A DNA stretch of 64,000 nt, taken from positions 62,001 to 126,000 of the forward strand of contig NZ_JONT01000004.1 in NCBI RefSeq assembly GCF_000711975.1, in the 5' to 3' direction. Position numbers and translations under genes: made by a program. This document shows, in pieces, positions 43,176-52,587 of the stretch (the first letter of the stretch is position 1; each line of letters starts with the position of its first letter). The notes below the pieces were generated by a model. The model saw only the letters and a list, made by a program, of their open reading frames with translations. It had not been told where the DNA came from and did not search any database. The stretch comes from Desulfofalx alkaliphila DSM 12257 (GTDB taxonomy: Bacteria > Bacillota > Desulfotomaculia > Desulfotomaculales > Desulfohalotomaculaceae).

Positions 43176-44603
43176 ATAAAAGTATTATTTGTTGCCGCAG
43201 AGGCGTCACCCTATATTAAAAAAGGTGGCCTGGGAGATGTAATCGGTTCCCTGCCAAATGAGTTAAGAAAACTTGGTGTTGACGCACGGGTAATCCTTCC
43301 TAAATATTTAGATATTCCTGAAGAGTATACCAAGCAAATGATATTTAAAAAAAGTATTAATGTGGCGCTGGGCTGGAGAAATCAATATTGCGGAATATAT
43401 AAAATAAAAAATAAACCCTTTTATTTTATTGATAATGAATACTACTTTAAAAGAAACGATGTCTACGGATTTGAAGACGATGCAGAGCGTTTTGTGTTTT
43501 TTAGTAAAGCGGTCTTAGAAGCAATACCCTACCTTGGATTTACCCCGGACCTTATTCACTGCCACGACTGGCATACCGCCCCCTTAATATTGTTTCTTAA
43601 AGAACACTATCATAGTATTTCCAATACATTAAGCGTTTTTACAATACATAATCTGAAATATCAAGGTATTTTTAATAAGAATATATTACCTGATTTGCTC
43701 TCTTTAAATGAAGATATTTATAATTACCCAGAATTGGAGTTCTTTGGTCAAGTAAATTTCATGAAGTGTGGTATAAAGATGGCCGATCTGGTCACCACTG
43801 TAAGCAGAACATACAGTGAGGAAATTAAAACTCCTTTTTTTGGTGAGCAGTTAGACGGTGTCTGCAAAGATAGGGGAGACCAATTATACGGCATAATAAA
43901 CGGCATTGATTATGAAGTTTATAATCCAAAAATAGATAAATATATAGTTGCCCGTTATGGTAAGGATACCATTAAAAATAAACCGATAAACAAAAGGCAC
44001 CTACAAGAGTTACTGGGTTTACCTGTCAATGATGTTCCCATGATAGCAATGGTTTCCCGGTTAGTTAGTCAAAAAGGTTTTGATTTGGTTGCCCATGTGC
44101 TGGATAAAATTTTGCGCATGGAAATACAGATGGTGGTATTAGGGACAGGTGAGAAATGTTACGAACAGTTATTTATAAACTATGCCAATAAATACCCCGA
44201 CAAACTCTCAGCCAATATTACCTTTGACCGGCAATTGGCCCACAAAATCTATGCTGCCTCTGATATTTTTTTAATGCCATCCCTTTTTGAGCCCTGTGGT
44301 TTAGGGCAAATGATTGCCCTACGTTACGGAACCGTGCCGGTCGTGAGAAAAACAGGAGGTCTTAAGGACACTATACAAGCTTACGACGAGATAAGCGGTG
44401 TGGGGAATGGTTTTGTTTTTGAAAATTATAATGCCCATGAAATGTTTAACACCCTGCAAAAGGCAGTGGAAATTTATCAATTAAAAGATAAGTGGCTGCA
44501 TCTGATGCAAAATGCCATCAGTTCAGATTGCAGCTGGTCGAAATCTGCTAAAAAGTACCTTGAGCTCTATCGTAACTTAATAACCGGCGATCCAAAACAA
44601 TAA
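43176..44603 (+). CDS. glgA: glycogen synthase (ADP-glucose), apparently starting at AUA
   Basis: GlgA extends alpha-1,4-glucan from ADP-glucose. The reading frame encodes 475 residues, the normal GlgA length, with the ADP-glucose-binding KKGGL (residues 15-19, in ASPYIKKGGLGDV), VTTVSRTYSEEI and the C-terminal EPCGLGQMIALRYGT. The codon where other GlgA have Met is ATA (43176), preceded by another ATA and a stop (43170). GAGGTGG (43161-43167) is 8 bases from ATA 43176. No ATG, GTG or TTG occurs in frame until ATG 43338, which would remove 54 residues and the substrate loop. Confidence 0.88.
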   Translation: MKVLFVAAEASPYIKKGGLGDVIGSLPNELRKLGVDARVILPKYLDIPEEYTKQMIFKKSINVALGWRNQYCGIYKIKNKPFYFIDNEYYFKRNDVYGFEDDAERFVFFSKAVLEAIPYLGFTPDLIHCHDWHTAPLILFLKEHYHSISNTLSVFTIHNLKYQGIFNKNILPDLLSLNEDIYNYPELEFFGQVNFMKCGIKMADLVTTVSRTYSEEIKTPFFGEQLDGVCKDRGDQLYGIINGIDYEVYNPKIDKYIVARYGKDTIKNKPINKRHLQELLGLPVNDVPMIAMVSRLVSQKGFDLVAHVLDKILRMEIQMVVLGTGEKCYEQLFINYANKYPDKLSANITFDRQLAHKIYAASDIFLMPSLFEPCGLGQMIALRYGTVPVVRKTGGLKDTIQAYDEISGVGNGFVFENYNAHEMFNTLQKAVEIYQLKDKWLHLMQNAISSDCSWSKSAKKYLELYRNLITGDPKQ

Positions 44604-44632
44604 ATTGGAAGGGTATATGAGGGGGTAGATCT

Positions 44633-47059
44633 TTGTTTAGTAATAAGGAAAATTTTAAAAGATCATTTTTAGAAAAATTGCAGACCATGTATGCCATAAG
44701 TTTGGAAGAATCATCAGATTCGGAAAGATATATGGTGTTAGGTAGTTTAGTAAGAGATTATGTCAGTAAAAATTGGGTAAAGACCAACAAGCATTATCTT
44801 CAAGATGGTGTAAAGCAGGTTTATTATTTTTCATTAGAGTTTTTGCTGGGGAGAATGCTGGAATCATATTTGATTAATCTAGATATAAAAGACATGTGTA
44901 AAGAGGCTTTAGACGAACTAGGCATTGATTACAACAATATCATAGGTCAAGAACCGGATCCTGGCCTTGGAAATGGGGGATTGGGCAGGCTGGGTGCATG
45001 TTTTTTAGATTCTTTGGCATCCTTGAATCTTCCCGGTCATGGATGCGGAATAAGATACAGGTATGGCCTATTTGAGCAAAAAATAGTTAATGGTTATCAG
45101 GTAGAACTACCGGATAATTGGCTTAAAAAAGGTAATGTATGGGAAGTAAAGAAGGCAGAAAAGGCTGTTGAAGTACGCTTTGGGGGCGACGTAAAAATAG
45201 GGACGGTTAATGGAAAAATGACTTTTATCCATGAAAACTACCATTCAGTGATGGCCGTTCCCTATGACACTCCCATAGTGGGTTATAAAAATAATACAGT
45301 AAACACCTTGCGTTTATGGAGTGCAGAAGTGGCACAAAAGGATTTTGATTTTCAGGCTTTTAGTAAAGGTGATTATTTAAAGGCAGTGGAGTACAAATAC
45401 TCCATGGAGGCAATATCCCAGGTGCTTTATCCCGATGACAGTTACGTACAGGGCCGATTATTGCGTTTAAAACAACAATATTTCTTTGTTTCTGCAGGCA
45501 TACAAAGTATTGTGAGACGTTATAAGAAGAAGCACGGTTCCTTAGAAAATTTTGCTGATAATATTTCTATTCACATTAATGACACACATCCTGTTTTGGC
45601 TATACCGGAGTTGATGCGTATTTTAATGGATGAAGAGGGGTTAGGATGGGATGATGCCTGGCAGGTGACCACTAATACCGTTTCTTACACCAATCACACC
45701 ACCCTATCTGAAGCACTGGAAAAATGGCCGGTGGATATGTTTAAGGGCTTACTGCCGAGAATTTATATGATTGTAGAGGAAATAAATAAACGGTTTTGCC
45801 AAGAGATGATCAATAAGTATCCAAAACATAGTCAGCCCATTGATAAGGTGGCAATTATTCATGATGGGCATATAAGAATGGCTAACTTAGCCCTGGTGGG
45901 AAGTTACAGTGTTAACGGTGTCTCTCGAATTCATACTGAGTTATTAAAAAAACATGTTTTAGGGGTTTTTTATAGCATATATCCTTATAAATTCAATAAT
46001 AAGACAAATGGAGTAACACACCGGCGCTTTTTAATTAAAGCCAATCCCAAATTGGCAGAACTGATATCTGACACCATCGGAAGCAGTTGGATTTACCACC
46101 CCAGTGATTTAATTGTCCTGCGAAATTATGCTAATGATAAGTCCTTTCAAGAGGAAATACTCAAAATAAAGCAAGATAATAAAAAGAAATTGGCAATGCT
46201 CATAAGAAGGCAAAACGGTATAGATGTTGATATTAGTTCTATCTTTGATGTACATGTTAAACGTTTACATGCCTATAAAAGACAAGTATTAAATGTTATG
46301 CATATTATGGATTTATATAACCGCTTAAAAGATAATCCCAACTGGGATATAACTCCCCGCACATTTATTTTTGGAGCCAAAGCTGCCCCAGCTTACCACT
46401 TGGCAAAGGAAACCATTAAGCTAATTAATTCAGTGGCTGATGTAATAAATAATGATAAAACCATTAACGATAAAATAAAGGTGGTATTTATAGAAAACTA
46501 TAATGTATCGCTGGCGGAGTCAATTATACCCGCTGCAGACGTCAGTGAACAAATATCCACTGCCAGCAAAGAAGCATCGGGTACCGGCAACATGAAGTTT
46601 ATGATGAACGGCGCCCTTACCATTGGCACACTGGACGGTGCCAATGTGGAGATAAAAGAGGAAGTAGGGGAAAACAACATTGTTATTTTCGGTCTCAATG
46701 CTTTAGAAGTACAAAATTACTATTATCACGGCGGATATAAAGCTATGGATATATACAATAGCGATGAGCGGGTGAAAAGAGTGATTGATCAGATGGTGAA
46801 CGGATTTTTATTAACACCCCAGGAAGAGTTTAAGGCCTTGCACAATCATCTTTTATATCATGATGAGTATTTTGTGTTAAAAGATTTTTCTTCTTATGTG
46901 GAAGCACAGTGTAAGGTGGATAATACTTATAAACAAAGGGAAAAATGGTTAGAAACATCGATCATAAATATTGCGCATTCCGGCAAGTTTTCCAGTGACA
47001 GAACCATTGGCGAATATGCCACAGGAATATGGAAGGTTAGCCCGGTGGTAATTGATTAA
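44633..47059 (+). CDS. glgP: glycogen phosphorylase
   Basis: GlgP releases glucose 1-phosphate from glycogen chain ends. The 808-residue product contains FLLGRMLESYLINL, GLGNGGLGRLGACFLDS, and the PLP-lysine segment EASGTGNMKFMMNGA with IGTLDGANVEI. Full length. TTG 44633 has GGGGG (44621-44625) 7 bases upstream. It lies 30 bases after glgA. Confidence 0.96.
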   Translation: MFSNKENFKRSFLEKLQTMYAISLEESSDSERYMVLGSLVRDYVSKNWVKTNKHYLQDGVKQVYYFSLEFLLGRMLESYLINLDIKDMCKEALDELGIDYNNIIGQEPDPGLGNGGLGRLGACFLDSLASLNLPGHGCGIRYRYGLFEQKIVNGYQVELPDNWLKKGNVWEVKKAEKAVEVRFGGDVKIGTVNGKMTFIHENYHSVMAVPYDTPIVGYKNNTVNTLRLWSAEVAQKDFDFQAFSKGDYLKAVEYKYSMEAISQVLYPDDSYVQGRLLRLKQQYFFVSAGIQSIVRRYKKKHGSLENFADNISIHINDTHPVLAIPELMRILMDEEGLGWDDAWQVTTNTVSYTNHTTLSEALEKWPVDMFKGLLPRIYMIVEEINKRFCQEMINKYPKHSQPIDKVAIIHDGHIRMANLALVGSYSVNGVSRIHTELLKKHVLGVFYSIYPYKFNNKTNGVTHRRFLIKANPKLAELISDTIGSSWIYHPSDLIVLRNYANDKSFQEEILKIKQDNKKKLAMLIRRQNGIDVDISSIFDVHVKRLHAYKRQVLNVMHIMDLYNRLKDNPNWDITPRTFIFGAKAAPAYHLAKETIKLINSVADVINNDKTINDKIKVVFIENYNVSLAESIIPAADVSEQISTASKEASGTGNMKFMMNGALTIGTLDGANVEIKEEVGENNIVIFGLNALEVQNYYYHGGYKAMDIYNSDERVKRVIDQMVNGFLLTPQEEFKALHNHLLYHDEYFVLKDFSSYVEAQCKVDNTYKQREKWLETSIINIAHSGKFSSDRTIGEYATGIWKVSPVVID

Positions 47060-47081
47060 TATAAAAGGTTGTGACGATATA

Positions 47082-49067
47082 ATGGATGAACCACGAATAT
47101 TACATAATTCCCATGATTTATTTTTTCGAGACCCCTTTGGTGCTGTTAGGTGCGGCCAAAAAATAAAACTAAGTTTAGAAATATGCTCTGTATTGCCGCC
47201 GGATAAAGTTGTGTTACGCCTATGGAAGTACGGTACCACAGAAGAGAAGGTGCCCATGTATTTAGTAACGGGCATGGGAGATAAAATGATATTTAGCTGT
47301 GAAATAACAGCACCCCAATCCCCCGGTCTTCTTTGGTATTATTTTATAGTAACTTTGAATGGTGTTACCCTGTATTACGGTAACAATGGTGCAAACTTGG
47401 GGGGTAGTGGCCAGGTATACCGGCATCAACCTCCATCTTTCCAGGTGACCGTTTATAAAAAAGACTTATCCACACCCCATTGGTTTAAGGATGCGGTGAT
47501 GTATCAAATTTTTGTAGATCGCTTTTTTAACGGTAACGAAGACGGTCAACTACTAAACCTGAAAAAAAGGTGTTATCTTTACGATCACTGGGAAGAGACG
47601 CCCTATTATAGAAAAGATCCGGAAACAGGGAAAACTGTATGTTTTGATTTTTTTGGAGGCAATCTTCTTGGGGTAATGAAAAAGTTGCCATACCTCAAGG
47701 ATCTGGGCATAAACACCATCTATTTTAATCCTATTTTTGAAGCCCCCAGTAATCACAAGTATGACACTGCGGATTATAAAAAAATAGATGCCATGTTTGG
47801 TGATAATGAGCTGTTTAAAGAACTTTGCCAAAGGGCCGGCAAAATGGGGATATCAATCATTCTTGACGGAGTTTTTAGCCACACAGGCAGCGATAGTATC
47901 TATTTTAATAAAGAGGGGCATTACCCGGAACTGGGCGCTTATCAATCTAAGGAATCTCCTTATTATTCATGGTATACTTTTTACAACTATCCCCATGAGT
48001 ATGAGTGTTGGTGGGGTATAGACACCTTGCCTAACGTTAATGAAAATGATCCCTCATACCAGGATTTTATTATTTACAATAAAGACAGTGTATTAAGGCA
48101 TTGGATGAAAACAGGTATTAAAGGTTGGCGTTTGGATGTGGTAGATGAGTTGCCGGGGCAGTTTGTCAAAAATTTTAGGAAAGTAATGAAAGAGATGGAT
48201 GAGCAGTCGGTTCTGATAGGAGAGGTATGGGAAGATGCCTCCAATAAAATTAGCTATGGTGAAATGCGTGAGTATCTTTTGGGTGATGAATTAGATTCGG
48301 TAATGAACTACCCTTTAAGAGATATTTTACTTAGCTTTTTTTTGGGCCATGATAACGCTTGGCATACTCACCATCGGTTGATGAGTTTGTATGAAAACTA
48401 TCCCCGGGAACATTTTTTTGCCACTATGAATATGGTGGGTACCCACGACGTGCCGCGGGTGCTAACGCTGCTTGGTGATGCCCCCCCTGCCCACACCTTA
48501 TCCAAGGAGGAACAGATTTGCTACAAGTTAAATGAGCACCAAAAAGATTTGGCAATAAAAAGACTTAAAATGTTATCGCTTTTTCAAATGACCTTTCCGG
48601 GGGCCCCATGTATTTACTATGGTGATGAAGTTGGCATGGAAGGATATGGTGACCCCCTGTGCCGGGGCACTTATCCCTGGGGCAGCGAAAATAAACAGCT
48701 TTTAGCATGGTATAAAAAAATTATATTTCTACGCAATACTTATGCCGTGTTACGAACAGGCAGCTGGATTTCCTTACCTATAGCAGACGATGTTTATGGT
48801 TATGTGAGGCTAATTAAGAATGGCAAAGATGTTTTTGGAAGGAAGCAGCCCAACAATACGGCACTGGTACTGTTTAACAGAAGTATTAATCGCAGAATAA
48901 ATGTCAGTGTTGATGTTGGTAAATGGTGCAGCGATAAATTAACCGACATATTTACGAAGGAAAAATTAAGTATAAAAAAAGGGTTGTTAAATATATCTTT
49001 AGCACCTTTGGAAGGTAAATTACTAATCAAGGAAGTAACAAGCAGCCACGGAGGAAAGGATAATTAA
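47082..49067 (+). CDS. GH13 alpha-glucan hydrolase (neopullulanase/maltodextrin-amylase type)
   Basis: A 661-residue cytoplasmic GH13 enzyme (no signal peptide). An N-terminal beta domain (about 1-130) precedes the barrel. Catalytic parts: GWRLDVVDELPG (nucleophile Asp), VLIGEVWEDA (acid Glu), NMVGTHDVPR (Asp). MYQIFVDRFFNGN is typical of the cyclomaltodextrinase/neopullulanase group. It would degrade limit dextrins from GlgP action. ATG 47082 has only a weak ribosome binding site. It ends overlapping the malQ start. Confidence 0.88.
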   Translation: MDEPRILHNSHDLFFRDPFGAVRCGQKIKLSLEICSVLPPDKVVLRLWKYGTTEEKVPMYLVTGMGDKMIFSCEITAPQSPGLLWYYFIVTLNGVTLYYGNNGANLGGSGQVYRHQPPSFQVTVYKKDLSTPHWFKDAVMYQIFVDRFFNGNEDGQLLNLKKRCYLYDHWEETPYYRKDPETGKTVCFDFFGGNLLGVMKKLPYLKDLGINTIYFNPIFEAPSNHKYDTADYKKIDAMFGDNELFKELCQRAGKMGISIILDGVFSHTGSDSIYFNKEGHYPELGAYQSKESPYYSWYTFYNYPHEYECWWGIDTLPNVNENDPSYQDFIIYNKDSVLRHWMKTGIKGWRLDVVDELPGQFVKNFRKVMKEMDEQSVLIGEVWEDASNKISYGEMREYLLGDELDSVMNYPLRDILLSFFLGHDNAWHTHHRLMSLYENYPREHFFATMNMVGTHDVPRVLTLLGDAPPAHTLSKEEQICYKLNEHQKDLAIKRLKMLSLFQMTFPGAPCIYYGDEVGMEGYGDPLCRGTYPWGSENKQLLAWYKKIIFLRNTYAVLRTGSWISLPIADDVYGYVRLIKNGKDVFGRKQPNNTALVLFNRSINRRINVSVDVGKWCSDKLTDIFTKEKLSIKKGLLNISLAPLEGKLLIKEVTSSHGGKDN

Positions 49068-50593
49068 TGACTGGCGTTAGAACTTGCGGAATATTACTGC
49101 ACCCCACTTCATTACCCTCTAGGTATGGTATAGGGGACTTGGGGGCCAATGCCTATAAGTTTGTTGATTTTTTACACAACAGTAAGCAAAGTATATGGCA
49201 AATACTGCCGCTAAATCCGGTGGGTTACGGGGAATCCCCTTACCAAAGCCCCTCTGCCTTTGCCGGCAATCCCATGTTAATTTCTTTAGACAAATTAGTA
49301 GAGCAGGGGTATTTATCAGCACAATGTATATCAAAGGTGCCAATCTTTAATTACCAACAGATAGAGTTTGAAAAAGTAAAAAACTTTAAAGAATATTGGC
49401 TTAAAAAGGCATACGGCCGCTTTAAGAAGATGGAAAAACCCATGGAATATCAGCAGTTTATTGAAATGCACAGACCTTGGCTGGGTAGTTTTGCCGCCTT
49501 TATGGCCCTGAAGGAACATTTTAAAGGACTGGCTTGGAATTGCTGGCCCCAAGAGATAGCTTTGAGAAGCGAAACTGCGCTTAAGTACTATCAAAATCTA
49601 CTAGATGACCAAATACAGTATCACTATTTTTTGCAATATCTTTTCTTTAGCCAATGGGAAGAGTTAAAAGACTATGCAAATAAAAAAGGAATAAGAATTG
49701 TTGGTGATTTACCCATTTATGTCTCCTTTGACAGCAGTGATACTTGGGCTAATCCAGACTTGTTTGATTTAGATGAGAAAAACAACCCTGTAACAGTGGC
49801 AGGGGTGCCGCCTGATTATTTTAGCTCCACAGGTCAACTCTGGGGTAACCCAATTTATAATTGGGAGCAAATGGTCAAGGACGATTTTAAATGGTGGCGC
49901 AAGCGATTTGAAACGCTGTTAAAACTGGTGGATATTATCAGAATAGATCACTTTAGGGGGTTTGAATCCTATTGGGAGGTGCCGGCAGGGGAGAAGACCG
50001 CCATTAACGGTCGTTGGGTAAAGGCACCGGGCGATAAATTGTTCTTAAGGGTTCGTGAATATTTGGAAGACCTGCCGGTAATAGCTGAAGATTTAGGTAT
50101 TATTACCCCTGAGGTGACAGCATTAAAGGATAAATATAATTTTCCCGGCATGAGAGTGATGCAATTTGCCTTTGAAAGTAATGATGTCAGACAATTTTCA
50201 CCCTATTATCATCTTGAGAATGAGGCCGTCTATACCGGCACCCACGATAATGATACCATGTTAGGTTGGTATAAAGGAACTTTGAAAAATAATCCCCAAC
50301 TCATCAAGCAAATATCCAGATATTTGGATTTGGGAAAATGCGCCAATGATTCTGACATTTGCTGGCGGTTTATTGAAATTACTTACCAAAGTAAGGCTAA
50401 TATGGCGGTGGTGCCTTTGCAGGATATACTCTGCTTAGATACCGATGCCAGAATGAATTATCCCGGAACAGTGGGCGGGAACTGGCGATGGCGCTTTTCA
50501 GAAGGGGTACTAAATGAGGAATTAGAAGAAAAATTAAGTGACTTAGCTCTCTATTACAATAGAATACCAAATAGCGAAACCCATAAAAGTTAA
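49067..50593 (+). CDS. malQ: 4-alpha-glucanotransferase
   Basis: MalQ (GH77) rearranges maltodextrins so that short chains can re-enter degradation. The 508-residue product has GILLHPTSLPS, GDLPIYVSFDSSDTW, the catalytic Asp in IRIDHFRGFESYW, Glu in VIAEDLGIITPE and Asp in YTGTHDNDTMLGW. Start ATG 49067 overlaps the stop of the amylase gene by one base (TAATG). It closes the glycogen operon; no clear terminator is seen before miaB. Confidence 0.95.
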   Translation: MTGVRTCGILLHPTSLPSRYGIGDLGANAYKFVDFLHNSKQSIWQILPLNPVGYGESPYQSPSAFAGNPMLISLDKLVEQGYLSAQCISKVPIFNYQQIEFEKVKNFKEYWLKKAYGRFKKMEKPMEYQQFIEMHRPWLGSFAAFMALKEHFKGLAWNCWPQEIALRSETALKYYQNLLDDQIQYHYFLQYLFFSQWEELKDYANKKGIRIVGDLPIYVSFDSSDTWANPDLFDLDEKNNPVTVAGVPPDYFSSTGQLWGNPIYNWEQMVKDDFKWWRKRFETLLKLVDIIRIDHFRGFESYWEVPAGEKTAINGRWVKAPGDKLFLRVREYLEDLPVIAEDLGIITPEVTALKDKYNFPGMRVMQFAFESNDVRQFSPYYHLENEAVYTGTHDNDTMLGWYKGTLKNNPQLIKQISRYLDLGKCANDSDICWRFIEITYQSKANMAVVPLQDILCLDTDARMNYPGTVGGNWRWRFSEGVLNEELEEKLSDLALYYNRIPNSETHKS

Positions 50594-50694
50594 CTGCTAC
50601 AGAAGCCTCAATACAAAAAAATACATATAAGCAATTGCATCACAACATCATAACAGATATAATGTAGTAGATTGTCTGGAAGAGGATGAAAATA

Positions 50695-52035
50695 ATGGTA
50701 CATAAGTGTAAGGGTAAATACCACATTATTGTGTTTGGTTGTCAAATGTCTGAGCATGACTCTGAAGTGATAGCAGGTCAACTTGAGGAAATGGGCTACC
50801 TACATACTGCAGAGCAAAGCGAAGCTGATATTATACTATTAGTAACCTGTTGTGTGCGAGAAACAGCCGAAAACAAGGTTTGGGGTCTGTTGGGACGATT
50901 GCGTAAGTTAAAACAAAATAAGCCGGATTTGGTTATCGGGGTAAGCGGTTGTTTGCCCCAACAAAAGGACATGGGAAAGAACATAAAGCAACGATTTCCC
51001 CATGTTGATTTAATTTTTGGCACCCATAACATTCATGAACTGCCAAGATTAATAAATCAATTAAAAGAAAGCCAAGAAACGGTATTAGAGATTTGGTCCC
51101 AAGCGGACACCGTTAAAGAAGGTGTACCTGTACGCAGGGCCCCGGGCATAAAAGCCTGGGTAACGATCATGTATGGCTGTAATAATTTTTGTACGTATTG
51201 TATTGTTCCATATGTTCGCGGCCGGGAGAGAAGTCGTAAACCAGAAGATATAATATTAGAAATTGAGGAATTGGTACAGCAGGGGTATAAAGATATTACC
51301 TTGTTGGGTCAAAACGTAAATTCCTATGGCAAGGATTTTACAAAACCCTTTGATTTTGCGGATTTATTATTGAGATTAAATCAAATAGAGGGATTGGAAA
51401 GGCTGCGCTACACAACCTCGCACCCCAGGGATTTTACCGATAAGCTGATTGATGTGGTTGCCCAATGTGATAGGGTCTGTGAAAATTTTCACTTGCCTGT
51501 GCAAGCAGGCAGCAATCGCATCTTAAAGAAAATGAATCGAGGCTATAGCAGGGAAGAATACTTAGAATTGATAAATAAAATAAGAGATAGGGTTCCTAAG
51601 GCCAGTATTACCACAGACATTATGGTGGGTTTTCCCGGTGAAACCGATGAAGACTTTGAGGACACCATGGATATAGTACGCCAAGTAAAATATGACAGTG
51701 CCTTTACCTTTGTGTACAACATTCGTAAAGGCACACCGGCAGCTAAAATGCCGGATCAGGTACCTGAAAATATAAAAACAGAACGTATTCAAAAATTAAT
51801 AGCCCTGCAAAATGAAATATCTTTGGCCAATAACCAGGCCCTTGTGGGCGAAATAGAAGAAGTGTTGGTTGAAGGTCCTACAAAAAATAACGATAATAAA
51901 ATTGGTGGCAGAAGCCGCACCAATAAACTTGTTATTTTTACCGGTGGCAATAATTTAACCGGAAAAATAGTGCCTGTTAAAATTAAAGCCGGTCATCTTA
52001 CTCACTTAGAAGGAGATTATTATGATGGGAGGTGA
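50695..52035 (+). CDS. miaB: tRNA-2-methylthio-N6-dimethylallyladenosine synthase
   Basis: MiaB adds a methylthio group to i6A37 in tRNA. The 446-residue product has the MTTase cysteines (IVFGCQMSEHDSE, VTCCVRETAENK, VSGCLPQQ), the radical-SAM motif in YGCNNFCTYCIVPYVRG and a C-terminal TRAM domain. ATG 50695 is preferred over ATG 50686 because the ribosome binding site AAGAGG ends at 50684-50685. Order miaB then a YlbF/RicA gene then mutS matches B. subtilis ymcB-ymcA-(cotE)-mutS. Confidence 0.95.
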   Translation: MVHKCKGKYHIIVFGCQMSEHDSEVIAGQLEEMGYLHTAEQSEADIILLVTCCVRETAENKVWGLLGRLRKLKQNKPDLVIGVSGCLPQQKDMGKNIKQRFPHVDLIFGTHNIHELPRLINQLKESQETVLEIWSQADTVKEGVPVRRAPGIKAWVTIMYGCNNFCTYCIVPYVRGRERSRKPEDIILEIEELVQQGYKDITLLGQNVNSYGKDFTKPFDFADLLLRLNQIEGLERLRYTTSHPRDFTDKLIDVVAQCDRVCENFHLPVQAGSNRILKKMNRGYSREEYLELINKIRDRVPKASITTDIMVGFPGETDEDFEDTMDIVRQVKYDSAFTFVYNIRKGTPAAKMPDQVPENIKTERIQKLIALQNEISLANNQALVGEIEEVLVEGPTKNNDNKIGGRSRTNKLVIFTGGNNLTGKIVPVKIKAGHLTHLEGDYYDGR

Positions 52036-52043
52036 AGCTTAAA

Positions 52044-52439
52044 ATGTCACAAGCTATTATGGATCAAGCTTTAGAATTGGGAAGACGCATTTCTGAATCC
52101 GCTGAGTTCAAAGCAGTGCAGGAGAAGGAGAAAAATATGCTCCAAGATGAGGCTGCCCAAAAGCTTTTAAAAGAATTTCAAGAATTACAGCAGAAAAACC
52201 AGCAAAAACAAATGCAGGGCAAACAAATTACGCCAGAGGATATTAAGGAATTTGAAGCAATGGAACTAAAGATGCTTGAAAATCCTTTTATTAAAGATTT
52301 CTCTGAAGCACAAAACGCATTTCAAAATTTGCTGAACACTGTCAATCAAACTATTAATAAGGCAATGTTGTCAGCCAGGGACGAACAACAACAGTGTACA
52401 TCTTGTTCCACTTGTTCCCCTACCGGTGATTGCCAGTAA
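52044..52439 (+). CDS. YlbF/YmcA (RicA-type) regulator subunit
   Basis: A 131-residue helical protein of the YlbF/YmcA family, with a C-terminal cysteine cluster (CTSCSTCSPTGDC). In B. subtilis YmcA, YlbF and YaaT form the RicAFT complex that binds [4Fe-4S] clusters and accelerates phosphorelay and mRNA processing with RNase Y. Position between miaB and mutS matches ymcA (ricA). ATG 52044 follows GGGAGG at about 11 bases; GTG 52032 overlaps that site. It overlaps the miaB operon region and a terminator follows. Confidence 0.8.
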   Translation: MSQAIMDQALELGRRISESAEFKAVQEKEKNMLQDEAAQKLLKEFQELQQKNQQKQMQGKQITPEDIKEFEAMELKMLENPFIKDFSEAQNAFQNLLNTVNQTINKAMLSARDEQQQCTSCSTCSPTGDCQ

Positions 52440-52464
52440 TTGCCGGTTGGTTTTCGGTATTAAG

Positions 52465-52498
52465 AAAAGGGTGCTGTTTATAGGCATCCTTTTTTTAT
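52465..52498 (+). terminator. terminator of the miaB-ricA-type operon
   Basis: AAAAGGGTGC (52465-52474) / GCATCCTTTT (52484-52493, one G-U) with a T-rich run. Confidence 0.8.
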
Positions 52499-52558
52499 TT
52501 TTATTGACGGACGTCATGCTTTTTTATACCTGCATTCTTTTGCCCTTGACAAATGCTG

Positions 52559-52567
52559 TGATATAAT
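52559..52567 (+). promoter_or_regulatory. extended -10 promoter of mutS
   Basis: TGATATAAT, an extended -10, 20 bases before the mutS start codon. The TTGACA at 52546 is only 10 bases away and cannot serve as its -35. Confidence 0.5.
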
Positions 52568-52587
52568 GGCAATAGGGGGAATGTATA

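Noticed and set aside
43338-43340. ATG 43338 as the start of glgA
   Set aside because: It would delete 54 residues including the KKGGL ADP-glucose loop, and it has no ribosome binding site, while the upstream frame encodes a normal GlgA N-terminus.
52546-52567. TTGACA (52546) paired with TATAAT (52562)
   Set aside because: The spacer is 10 bases, far too short for SigA; the extended -10 alone is kept.
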